A stretch of 64,000 nt of DNA from NCBI RefSeq assembly GCF_001927245.1, contig NZ_MJUX01000001.1, positions 620,001 through 684,000 on the forward strand, written 5' to 3'. The translations under genes were made by a program, and so were the position numbers. The notes under the pieces were generated by a model. That model was not told where the DNA came from. It saw nothing but the letters and a program-made list of their open reading frames with translations, and searched no databases. The DNA is from Acuticoccus yangtzensis. GTDB lineage: Bacteria > Pseudomonadota > Alphaproteobacteria > Rhizobiales > Amorphaceae. Below, piece by piece: positions 1 through 6,994 of this stretch; the first letter of the stretch is position 1, and each line of letters opens with the position of its first letter.

Positions 1-18
1 GGACTCGGAGGAGGGTTG

Positions 19-381
19 ATGCTGCGGACCCATGACATCTTGAGCCCCACGCTCGAGTCGTCCGTCGCACGTTGGACCGCGGCCGGCTACACCCCAGCCG
101 AAGCGCGAACGATCGTGGCATTCGAGCGGGCCCGGATCGCGCCGGCCGGAGCAACAAAAAGCGACGCACCATCCACGGCCGCCACGCTCCTGTTCGACAT
201 GCCGGGCGGGAGCCTGTGCGGCGTGCTGGACGCCGGCCTCTTTCCGGATGCCGAGACGCGGCTTCAGGAAATGGCCCGGTCGGAGCCGCCTTGGAGCCGG
301 GTCAAGCCTCTCGCAGAAGACGCGTCCCACAATCCCGAGACCGTGGCTGAGACTGCGTGGCAAGTCTTATGCGCACCATGA
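19..381 (+). CDS. Hypothetical protein, 120 aa
   Basis: I do not recognise this protein. It is soluble-looking, with no signal peptide or membrane segment, and has a mixed Ala/Glu/Arg composition. ATG 19 is chosen because a GGAGG at 7-11 lies seven bases upstream; the in-frame TTG at 16 sits too close to it. Its TGA overlaps the ATG of the protease gene (ATGA at 378-381), so the two are probably translationally coupled. It may be a regulator or partner of the protease, but that is only inferred from the overlap. Confidence 0.6.
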   Translation: MLRTHDILSPTLESSVARWTAAGYTPAEARTIVAFERARIAPAGATKSDAPSTAATLLFDMPGGSLCGVLDAGLFPDAETRLQEMARSEPPWSRVKPLAEDASHNPETVAETAWQVLCAP

Positions 382-1895
382 ACCTCAACCCTATCTCGCG
401 GACGGCCCAGCGGCGCTTGGGTCGGATGATCGTCATCCTTGCCGCCTGGCTCAGCGTCGGGCCGGTCGACGCCGCGCCGTCTGCGGATGTCGTGAATGCC
501 GCGAAGCGTTCTGTCGGGCGCATCGAAGCGTCTGGATGCAGCGGCGATACACCAGCGCGCATCGGGACCGGGTTCGTCTGGCTCGACGGCAAAACGGTCC
601 TGACGGCTCGCCACGTCGTTGCAGGATGCAATCGCATCAAGGTCAGGTTCGAGGCGCTGAATCGCTCCTTTGACGCACAGCCCCTGCGCCAACTTGCCGA
701 GCAAGACCTCATCTCACTCCAGCTGCCAGTGCAAACGGGCCTTCCACCCCTTCCGGTGCAGGAAAGCGTCCCCTCGACCGACGATATTCTCGCTGCCATC
801 GGCTATGCACTCGGCGCCCCCACGCTCGACGACAAGCATCTTCGTGTGACCAGCGCCAATGACCGGGACGGGGCACGCCTGCGCGATCTCTTGAACGACT
901 CCGCCCGGAGGGAGCTGGCTCGCTCCGGCGAGCTCGATCCCGACACCCGCATCATCCGCCTCGACGGGAACCTTCTTCCGGGACACTCGGGCGGTCCGCT
1001 GATCGACAGTCGCGGGTCTGTGCGAGCGATCGGCTCCGGCGGTCTTCGGTCCGGTGCGGGCGGTGTTGTCTGGGCTGTCCTGGCTCGCTACGCGAAAGAT
1101 CTCGCCACCGCACCCATCGTTACGCATCCCCTCGCCCACCAAGCGACATCACTTGCCTTCGCCTACCAGACCGAGTTGCCGGACAGCCGCAACGCGCGGG
1201 TCGAATGCGGAGACGCAGTGCTCACGCCCGCCGGCCGCTTCACCCTGGCCGATGGCGGCTTGCTGACCGACGATGTGGCGGGCCTGCAGCAAATATTGAT
1301 GATGTGGCAAATCGGGCCGGACGAACTCGGGACCTACGCCTTCCAACGCTACGTCGATCAGGAGAGTGGCGCCTCCGTTGCCATCCCGGTCCGTGCGGGC
1401 GCGCTGCGCTCAAGCGGCGACACTTGCGTTGCGGACGGCATGGACCCGCTCACCTTCGTGATCCAGGGACGGCAATTGGATCAGGCCGCGTCGTTCCAGA
1501 GGACGCTCGATGTTCAGCAGAAGTCGGCCGAGTTCGAGGGCGCCATCAATTCACGCTTGCCGAACCGGCCCTTCATGATCGACCCGTCACTAACCTACGG
1601 AGCGCCACAAAATCGATGGGACGGGTTCGTCGTGCGGAGGAAGGGTTACGCCAACCAACGGCCGACCTTCAGTGGTGATCCGGAAGCGGACGTCGTCTTC
1701 CTCACGCACATGGCGCGGGGTGATCAGTATTTTGGCGTGGCGGCGATCATGCTGGATCTCGAGGTCCCGTACGCAGCCGCGCAGTCTTGCCACTTCGCGC
1801 CGCTGAGTGCGCAATGCCGTTCGGTCAAGGACCGCATGGCGCCGCGGCTGTCCTCCATCGTCGCGGTTCATCTCGCCACGTATCCGCCGCTTTGA
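378..1895 (+). CDS. Secreted trypsin-like serine protease, 505 aa
   Basis: Predicted exported serine endopeptidase of the trypsin-like fold. The N-terminus has Arg residues followed by a hydrophobic stretch (MIVILAAWLSVG) and an Ala-rich cleavage region, so a signal peptide is likely. The catalytic triad can be read: His in TARHVV, Asp in EQDLISL, and Ser in GHSGGPL. The second half (about residue 260 onward) has no domain I recognise and carries several Cys. ATG 378 gives a 4-base overlap with the upstream gene; ATG 369 and GTG 357 are alternatives in the same frame. Substrate unknown. Confidence 0.8.
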   Translation: MNLNPISRTAQRRLGRMIVILAAWLSVGPVDAAPSADVVNAAKRSVGRIEASGCSGDTPARIGTGFVWLDGKTVLTARHVVAGCNRIKVRFEALNRSFDAQPLRQLAEQDLISLQLPVQTGLPPLPVQESVPSTDDILAAIGYALGAPTLDDKHLRVTSANDRDGARLRDLLNDSARRELARSGELDPDTRIIRLDGNLLPGHSGGPLIDSRGSVRAIGSGGLRSGAGGVVWAVLARYAKDLATAPIVTHPLAHQATSLAFAYQTELPDSRNARVECGDAVLTPAGRFTLADGGLLTDDVAGLQQILMMWQIGPDELGTYAFQRYVDQESGASVAIPVRAGALRSSGDTCVADGMDPLTFVIQGRQLDQAASFQRTLDVQQKSAEFEGAINSRLPNRPFMIDPSLTYGAPQNRWDGFVVRRKGYANQRPTFSGDPEADVVFLTHMARGDQYFGVAAIMLDLEVPYAAAQSCHFAPLSAQCRSVKDRMAPRLSSIVAVHLATYPPL

Positions 1896-2307
1896 GCCGC
1901 ACGAGTTCAGACGGCCGCCGTGAGAAGAGCGTGCGGCGAGAGCGTCGGCGCCGTCGCGTCACATTGGCGCTCCTGCCGCCTCGGCGGGTGGGATGAAATG
2001 CTCACCAGGCTCACCCCTGGAAGGCAAAACTGAGCACGTTGCTGACCGACCGATCCGCGTGCCCGGCACGCGACCGAAGAGCGCGGCCGCCGAAAAACGC
2101 CGCGACGCCAGGGCATAACGCGCCGGGATGAGGCGTCGGCACTGCGGGCGATCCACCGGGCGCGCCGGCGCGAGGCCACCCTTCGACGGCGCGATATCGA
2201 CGGCGATCGGGCCTCGGCGCATCGGAAGCGGCATCTACAACAGTCGGGAACTCCAGGTGGAGTTCACGCGCTTCCCGTACACCTTTCTACAAGCCGGGTT
2301 GGTGTTC
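1896..2307. other. Intergenic region without a supported gene
   Basis: 412 bases between the protease and the DUF2231 gene. Short open frames exist on both strands, but they have Arg/Ala-rich shadow composition and no convincing ribosome binding site. No clear terminator hairpin with a T tract was seen. It probably contains the promoter of the downstream respiratory block. Confidence 0.4.
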
Positions 2308-2757
2308 ATGGCGTCGTCACACTCCTTACCGGTCGCGATCGGCGGCCCTCCGCTTTATGCCGGGGTCGTCCCATTCGCGACGGTCCCCTTCATCCTCGTT
2401 CTCGTCAGCGACATCGTCTACTGGCGCACCTCGAACCTGTTCTGGCAGCATGCCTCCGAGTGGCTCCTCCTCGCGGCATCCGTGATGGGCGGGATCGCGA
2501 TCGCCCTCTTCCTGCTCGAGGCGCTCTTCCGCCGCTCCATCCGCCCCTTGTTGCCGGGCTGGTCGGCGGCGGTCCTGTTCGGCGCGGCCTATGCGGTCGG
2601 TATCGTGAACAATTTCGTCCATGCGCGGGACGGGTGGACGGGCGTCGTCTTCCTGGGCCTCGGCCTGTCCATCGCGACCGTCGTCCTCCTCGTTCTCAGT
2701 GCGCTGGCACGGCGCGCTCCGGTCTACCGTCGTGAGTTGGGAGCCCTCCATGCGTAA
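2308..2757 (+). CDS. DUF2231-like integral membrane protein, 149 aa
   Basis: Four hydrophobic segments separated by short charged loops, with a His near the N-terminus, match the DUF2231 membrane family. The family often accompanies heme-copper oxidases or dehydrogenases. ATG 2308 is chosen because the upstream extension is Arg-rich and non-hydrophobic. The stop overlaps the start of the dehydrogenase gene by 8 bases, so the two are co-translated. Its role may be membrane anchoring or electron transfer for the dehydrogenase; this is inference from linkage. Confidence 0.7.
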   Translation: MASSHSLPVAIGGPPLYAGVVPFATVPFILVLVSDIVYWRTSNLFWQHASEWLLLAASVMGGIAIALFLLEALFRRSIRPLLPGWSAAVLFGAAYAVGIVNNFVHARDGWTGVVFLGLGLSIATVVLLVLSALARRAPVYRRELGALHA

Positions 2758-4363
2758 CGCCGCCACCTTTCGCCGTTCGACAGCATTGGTCGGCGGCTCG
2801 CTCGCGCTTCTCTTGCTCGCGGGCTGCAACGAAGGCGGATCGGATTTCGACATCTCCTCGCAGATCGGTCCGGACCCCGTCCTCCCCGCCCCGCAGGCCG
2901 CGCTCCTTCCGGATCTCAAGGTCGCCCCGGTCATCGGCTGGACCGAGGGGCAGACGCCTTCGGTGCCGGACGGCCTGACCGTCAGCGCCTATGCGAGCGA
3001 TCTTGCCCACCCGCGGACGGTCCACACGCTGCCCAATGGCGACGTTCTGGTGGTGCAGGGCCAGGGTCCGTCAGGAAAGCCGGTCGAGCGCCCGAAGGAT
3101 CTCATCCGCGGCTTCATCATGACGATCGCGCAGGGCGGCGGAGGCGAGCAGCGTGAGAGCAACCTCATCACGCTGCTGCAGGATACGGACCGAGACGGCG
3201 TGGTCGACAATCGCAGCGACCTTCTGACGGGCCTCGCCTCGCCGTTCGGCGTCGCGTGGATCGACGATACGCTCTATGTCGCGACCACCGAGGCGATCGT
3301 CGCCTATCCGTACCGCTTGGGTGAGACGGAAATCACCGCCGAACCCGAAGTGGTCACCCCGCTCCCCGGCGGGCCGATCAACCACCATTGGACCAAAGAT
3401 CTCGCCCTCTCACCCGACGGCGAGAGGCTCTACGTCTCCGTCGGATCGAACTCCAACATCGCCGAGCGCGGCATGGAGGCGGAGAAGGGGCGCGCCGCGA
3501 TCTGGGAGGTGGACCGGGCGACCGGGGCCTCGCGCGTATTCGCGTCGGGGCTAAGGAACCCCAATGGTCTGACCTTCCACCCCGAGACCGGCACGCTCTT
3601 TACCGTGGTCAACGAACGGGACGAGCTGGGGCCGAATCTGGTGCCCGACTATATGACGTCGGTGCAGGATGGCGGCTTCTATGGGTGGCCGTGGAGCTAC
3701 TATGGCGACCATGTCGACGATCGGGTTCACCCGCCGCGGCCGGACATGGTGGAGCGGGCGATCAAGCCGGACTACGCCCTGTCGAGCCATGTCGCAGCGC
3801 TGGGGATGACGTTTACCATGGGCTCGGCCATGCCGGACGCCTATGCGAACGGCGCCTTCGTCGGCGAGCACGGAAGTTGGAACCGAGGCAACTTCAACGG
3901 CTACAAGGTGATCTATATCCCGTTCGAGAACGGAACGCCTTCGGGGATGGCCGAGGATGTCGTGACCGGCTTCCTCGACGGGGACGACACCCGTGGCCGC
4001 CCGGTCGGCCTCGCGATCGACGGGACGGGCGCGCTGCTCGTTGCCGACGATGCGGGGAATACCGTGTGGCGCGTCGCAGCGGCCGACGGAAGTGTGACGC
4101 CGGAGCCGATCGGAACCGACCGCGTCGGCGCGGGGCCGGCCGATGCCGCGGCCGCGCCCGCAGCAGTTCCGGCGACGGAAGACACTGCGGCGACGGACGC
4201 AGGCACTAACCCGGCTGCCGCCGACAGCGAGGCCGCTGCCACGGCCGATCAGGAGGCTCCCGCTTCGCCCGCAGCGGCGGATGCGTCCACCGCGGCGGAC
4301 ACCGCGACCCCGCCGCAGACCGAGATCGCGCCGGCGACCCTCCCTGAAAGCGGCACCCAATAA
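2750..4363 (+). CDS. PQQ-dependent sugar/L-sorbosone dehydrogenase family lipoprotein, 537 aa
   Basis: Soluble-GDH-like six-bladed beta-propeller oxidoreductase, expected to oxidise a sugar or aldehyde in the periplasm. A lipoprotein signal ends in LLLAGC (Cys at about residue 25). Family motifs are visible: LRNPNGLTFHP, a GFYGWPWSYYG block, and GEHGSWNRGNF near residue 370. The last 90 residues are an Ala/Thr/Pro low-complexity tail absent from typical members. Its ATG lies within the end of the upstream DUF2231 gene. Electron acceptor and substrate are not shown by the sequence; the adjacent oxidase cluster suggests delivery to the respiratory chain. Confidence 0.78.
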   Translation: MRNAATFRRSTALVGGSLALLLLAGCNEGGSDFDISSQIGPDPVLPAPQAALLPDLKVAPVIGWTEGQTPSVPDGLTVSAYASDLAHPRTVHTLPNGDVLVVQGQGPSGKPVERPKDLIRGFIMTIAQGGGGEQRESNLITLLQDTDRDGVVDNRSDLLTGLASPFGVAWIDDTLYVATTEAIVAYPYRLGETEITAEPEVVTPLPGGPINHHWTKDLALSPDGERLYVSVGSNSNIAERGMEAEKGRAAIWEVDRATGASRVFASGLRNPNGLTFHPETGTLFTVVNERDELGPNLVPDYMTSVQDGGFYGWPWSYYGDHVDDRVHPPRPDMVERAIKPDYALSSHVAALGMTFTMGSAMPDAYANGAFVGEHGSWNRGNFNGYKVIYIPFENGTPSGMAEDVVTGFLDGDDTRGRPVGLAIDGTGALLVADDAGNTVWRVAAADGSVTPEPIGTDRVGAGPADAAAAPAAVPATEDTAATDAGTNPAAADSEAAATADQEAPASPAAADASTAADTATPPQTEIAPATLPESGTQ

Positions 4364-4372
4364 CCGCAATGA

Positions 4373-4395
4373 GGAGCCGCAGCCGCTGCGGCTCC
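4373..4395. terminator. Perfect hairpin after the dehydrogenase gene
   Basis: A 10-base perfect inverted repeat (GGAGCCGCAG / CTGCGGCTCC) with a 3-base loop starts 9 bases after the dehydrogenase stop. No T tract follows, so it is a terminator-like or RNA-protecting structure. The remaining sequence to 4584 shows no gene. Confidence 0.5.
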
Positions 4396-4584
4396 GCACC
4401 CGCATTCCGGCGCGTCAGCCCGAAAGCGGGCATGACGCGCCGCCGTGGCGCGGCGGTCTGCCGCGGTGATCCGCCGGGTGGGAACGAACGGTTTGCCATG
4501 CGGTTGCTTTTGGGGGCGGCCACGACTCTCGCGTCGTCGGCCGCTCCAGATTGAACAGTCGATCCAGCGGAGGGCGCCTCGCGG

Positions 4585-5292
4585 ATGAACGCCACGTATT
4601 GCGGACCGCCGCCTGCGCCAGACGCGGTCTGGACGACCTGGAATTTCGATCCGATCTTGATCGCGGCCCTTTTGACCCTCGGCGTCTTGGTGCGGCGGGA
4701 CGCGGCCGGCCTCGCCGCGGTGGTGGTCCTCGCGCTCGCGTTCGTGTCGCCGCTTTGTCCGCTTTCCTCGGCCCTCTTCTCAGCGCGTGCGGTTCACCAT
4801 GTGCTGCTGGTGGCGGTCGCAGCTCCCTTTCTGGCCTGTGCCTTCCCGGCCCGGCGCGCGGGTCGAAGCGCCGTCGCCTTCGCTGTGTCGTCTGTGGTGC
4901 TTTGGGCGTGGCATGTGCCGGGCGCCTATGACCTCGCGCTGTCCAATGTCGCCGTCTATTGGTTGATGCAGCTCACACTGATCGTCAGCGCCACCTGGTT
5001 CTGGCGCTGCGTCCTGGCCTGTGAGGCGTCGACGGTGGACAGCCTCGTTCTGATCGTCGCGGCCTTCGCGCAGATGGGGATGCTGGGGGCGATCCTCACC
5101 TTCGCTGCGGAGCCGCTCTACGCCGCCCACGTCGCCGCGCCGCTGGCGTTCAGGATTGCGCCGCGCGACGATCAGGCGCTCGGCGGGCTCATCATGTGGG
5201 TTCCGGCCGGGATCCCTTACGCCATCGCAGCGGCATACGTCGCGCGGCGCGGCTGGGCGCTGATTACCAATCGGAGTGCCCCGGCGTGCTAG
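4585..5292 (+). CDS. CtaG (caa3-type) cytochrome oxidase assembly factor family, 235 aa
   Basis: Polytopic membrane protein of the caa3_CtaG family, implicated in copper delivery to or assembly of heme-copper oxidases. Diagnostic stretches are WNFDP near residue 25, SPLCPLSSALFSARAVHH around 55-72, WAWHVPGAYDLAL near 110, and DDQALGGLIMWVPAG near 210, with paired His residues. The start follows a GGAGG-rich stretch (4568-4573). It overlaps the next gene by 7 bases. Location upstream of the oxidase genes fits a maturation role. Confidence 0.8.
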   Translation: MNATYCGPPPAPDAVWTTWNFDPILIAALLTLGVLVRRDAAGLAAVVVLALAFVSPLCPLSSALFSARAVHHVLLVAVAAPFLACAFPARRAGRSAVAFAVSSVVLWAWHVPGAYDLALSNVAVYWLMQLTLIVSATWFWRCVLACEASTVDSLVLIVAAFAQMGMLGAILTFAAEPLYAAHVAAPLAFRIAPRDDQALGGLIMWVPAGIPYAIAAAYVARRGWALITNRSAPAC

Positions 5293-5813
5293 ACGGCCCG
5301 ATCCTCTCGGCGCTCACCGCCGCGATCCCCCTCTTCAAGGCCGTCCATGTCGCCGCACTGCTCGTCTGGGCAGGCGGCCTCATCGCGCTTCCTCTGATGT
5401 TGTCGCGGCACGACCCCGCGGTCTCCGCGGAGGACTACGCCATCATCCGCCGCAGCACCCACCTCAGCTATACTCTCTTCGTGACGCCGGCCGCGGTGAT
5501 CGCCATCATCGCCGGAACCTGGCTGATCTTCCTGCGCGAGGTCTTCACCCCGTGGCTCTACGCCAAGCTCGCGTTCGTCGCGCTGCTGGTGGTGGTGCAC
5601 GCGTGGGTGGGGTTCATATTGGCGAAGGTGGCCGAGAAGCCGGGCGAGCATACCCCGCCGGCCCCTTGGCTGCCGATCATGGCCATCCTGCTGCCGGTGA
5701 TCGCAATTCTGGTCCTGGTCCTCGGCAAGCCGACCTTCGGTTGGCTCACCTTTCCCGAATGGCTCAGCGAGCCGCGCGGGCGTCAGCTTCTCTTCGACGT
5801 TCCCAGCCGATAG
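5286..5813 (+). CDS. CopD-family-like membrane protein, 175 aa
   Basis: Four hydrophobic helices with HVAALLVWAGG in the first and a later HAWVGF helix, as in CopD/DUF2269-type heme- or copper-associated membrane proteins. The GTG start at 5286 overlaps the stop of the CtaG-like gene; a longer form reads back into that gene in another frame and is unlikely. It probably takes part in oxidase assembly or cofactor handling. Its 3' end overlaps the convergent DUF2231 gene by 31 bases. Confidence 0.65.
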   Translation: MLDGPILSALTAAIPLFKAVHVAALLVWAGGLIALPLMLSRHDPAVSAEDYAIIRRSTHLSYTLFVTPAAVIAIIAGTWLIFLREVFTPWLYAKLAFVALLVVVHAWVGFILAKVAEKPGEHTPPAPWLPIMAILLPVIAILVLVLGKPTFGWLTFPEWLSEPRGRQLLFDVPSR

Positions 5814-6298
5814 TCGAACACGAGCTTGCCGCCATGCCATCCCGTAAACGCCACGACGCCAGTGCAAAGCGCCGACAGGAGGATGCCATAGGGCAGCACC
5901 GCCGCCTCGTAGCCGTAAAGCCTGTGCCCCCAATTGGCACCGAGCAATGCCAGCAGGGTGACCGCGATGATGAAGTGTGTCCATGCCGCTGCGCGGACGC
6001 GGATGCCCGCGACCAGCAGGAGCTCTGCCGTACCAGAGAAGCCCGCGAACATGCCGAACAAGAAGCCGGTTCCGGCCGCCCACAGTGCGGCGCGCGCCCA
6101 GAAGGCATCGCCCGTCCACCAATAGAGCGCGTCCGCCCCGAAGGTGCAGAAGGTGAGCGCGACCGGGAAGGCCACGCTCATCGCGTGGATGGGGTGGCCC
6201 ATCACCGCGATACGCGACTCGGTCTCCTCGAAGCCTGGAATCTCGGCGATGGGGTCCGTCAACTCCTCGCCTTCGTTCTTGATCGGTTCGGCCGTCAT
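5783..6298 (-). CDS. DUF2231 membrane protein, 171 aa
   Basis: Second DUF2231 protein in the block. The hydrophilic N-terminus (about 30 residues) is followed by MGHPIHAMSVAFPVA, the family's hallmark, and then three further membrane helices. It is divergent from the oxidase subunit II gene with only 21 bases between start codons, so the two probably share a very compact divergent promoter or the promoter lies inside a coding region. Function unknown; linkage suggests the respiratory complex. Confidence 0.75.
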   Translation of the reverse strand: MTAEPIKNEGEELTDPIAEIPGFEETESRIAVMGHPIHAMSVAFPVALTFCTFGADALYWWTGDAFWARAALWAAGTGFLFGMFAGFSGTAELLLVAGIRVRAAAWTHFIIAVTLLALLGANWGHRLYGYEAAVLPYGILLSALCTGVVAFTGWHGGKLVFDYRLGTSKRS

Positions 6299-6319
6299 CC
6301 TTCACCCCGCGTCCTCTTC

Positions 6320-6994
6320 ATGATGGCAACGCTGCTGGCGCTGAGCGGTTGCGGCGGTCCGCTGTCGATGCTCGACCCGGCGGGCCCCGCGGCACGCGAC
6401 ATCGCGACGCTCTGGTGGGTCATGCTGGTGGGCGCGCTGCTCATCTTCGTCTTCGTGCTGGCGCTCGTGGTGGCCGCGTTTCGCCGCCCGCGCACGGCGG
6501 CACCGACGCACTCCCCGCGCGACGAGGCGGCGCGTGAACGCCTGTTCGTCGTCACGCTCGGCATCGCTTTTCCCGTCGTCGTCCTGCTGGCGCTGCTGGC
6601 CTACGGCCTCGTCATCGGCGAGCGCCTGCTGCCGCGGGACGAGCCGTCGGTCGTGCGCGTCGATGCGCAAGCGCGCCGGTCGACGTGGGACTTCACCTAC
6701 CCGGGCCTCGGTCGCACTAGCCGCAACGTGCTGCACATCCCCGCCGGCCGCCCGGTCGATGTCGCGATCACCACGGCGGACGTGATCCACAGCTTCTGGG
6801 TGCCGCGCCTTGCCGGCAAGCTCGATGCGATCCCCGGCCACATCAACGTCCTGCGGATCGAGGCGGACCGGCCAGGCACATATTCCGGGCTGAGCGCCGA
6901 ATTTTCCGGGCCGGGCTACAGCCACTTCAAGTTCGAGGTGGTGGCACACGACCCCGCCGGATGGGCCGATTTCAGCGAGGACGGGACCGAATGA
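6320..6994 (+). CDS. Heme-copper oxidase subunit II without a CuA site, 224 aa
   Basis: Lipoprotein-like start (LALSGC, Cys 11), two transmembrane helices (about 30-53 and 76-100), then a cupredoxin domain. The fold motif DVIHSFWVPRLAGKLDAIPG is intact. Where CuA oxidases have C-x3-C-x3-H-x2-M, this protein reads Ser192, Ser196, Tyr200 and Phe203, as in bo3-type quinol oxidases (CyoA/QoxA). It is therefore more likely a quinol oxidase subunit than a cytochrome c oxidase subunit. Start: ATG 6320 or the adjacent ATG 6323. The TGA overlaps the subunit I start (ATGA). Confidence 0.85.
   Translation: MMATLLALSGCGGPLSMLDPAGPAARDIATLWWVMLVGALLIFVFVLALVVAAFRRPRTAAPTHSPRDEAARERLFVVTLGIAFPVVVLLALLAYGLVIGERLLPRDEPSVVRVDAQARRSTWDFTYPGLGRTSRNVLHIPAGRPVDVAITTADVIHSFWVPRLAGKLDAIPGHINVLRIEADRPGTYSGLSAEFSGPGYSHFKFEVVAHDPAGWADFSEDGTE

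Noticed and set aside
5289-6305. Long minus-strand frame across the CopD-like and DUF2231 genes
   Set aside because: Arg/His-rich; the two recognised membrane proteins occupy this region in other frames.
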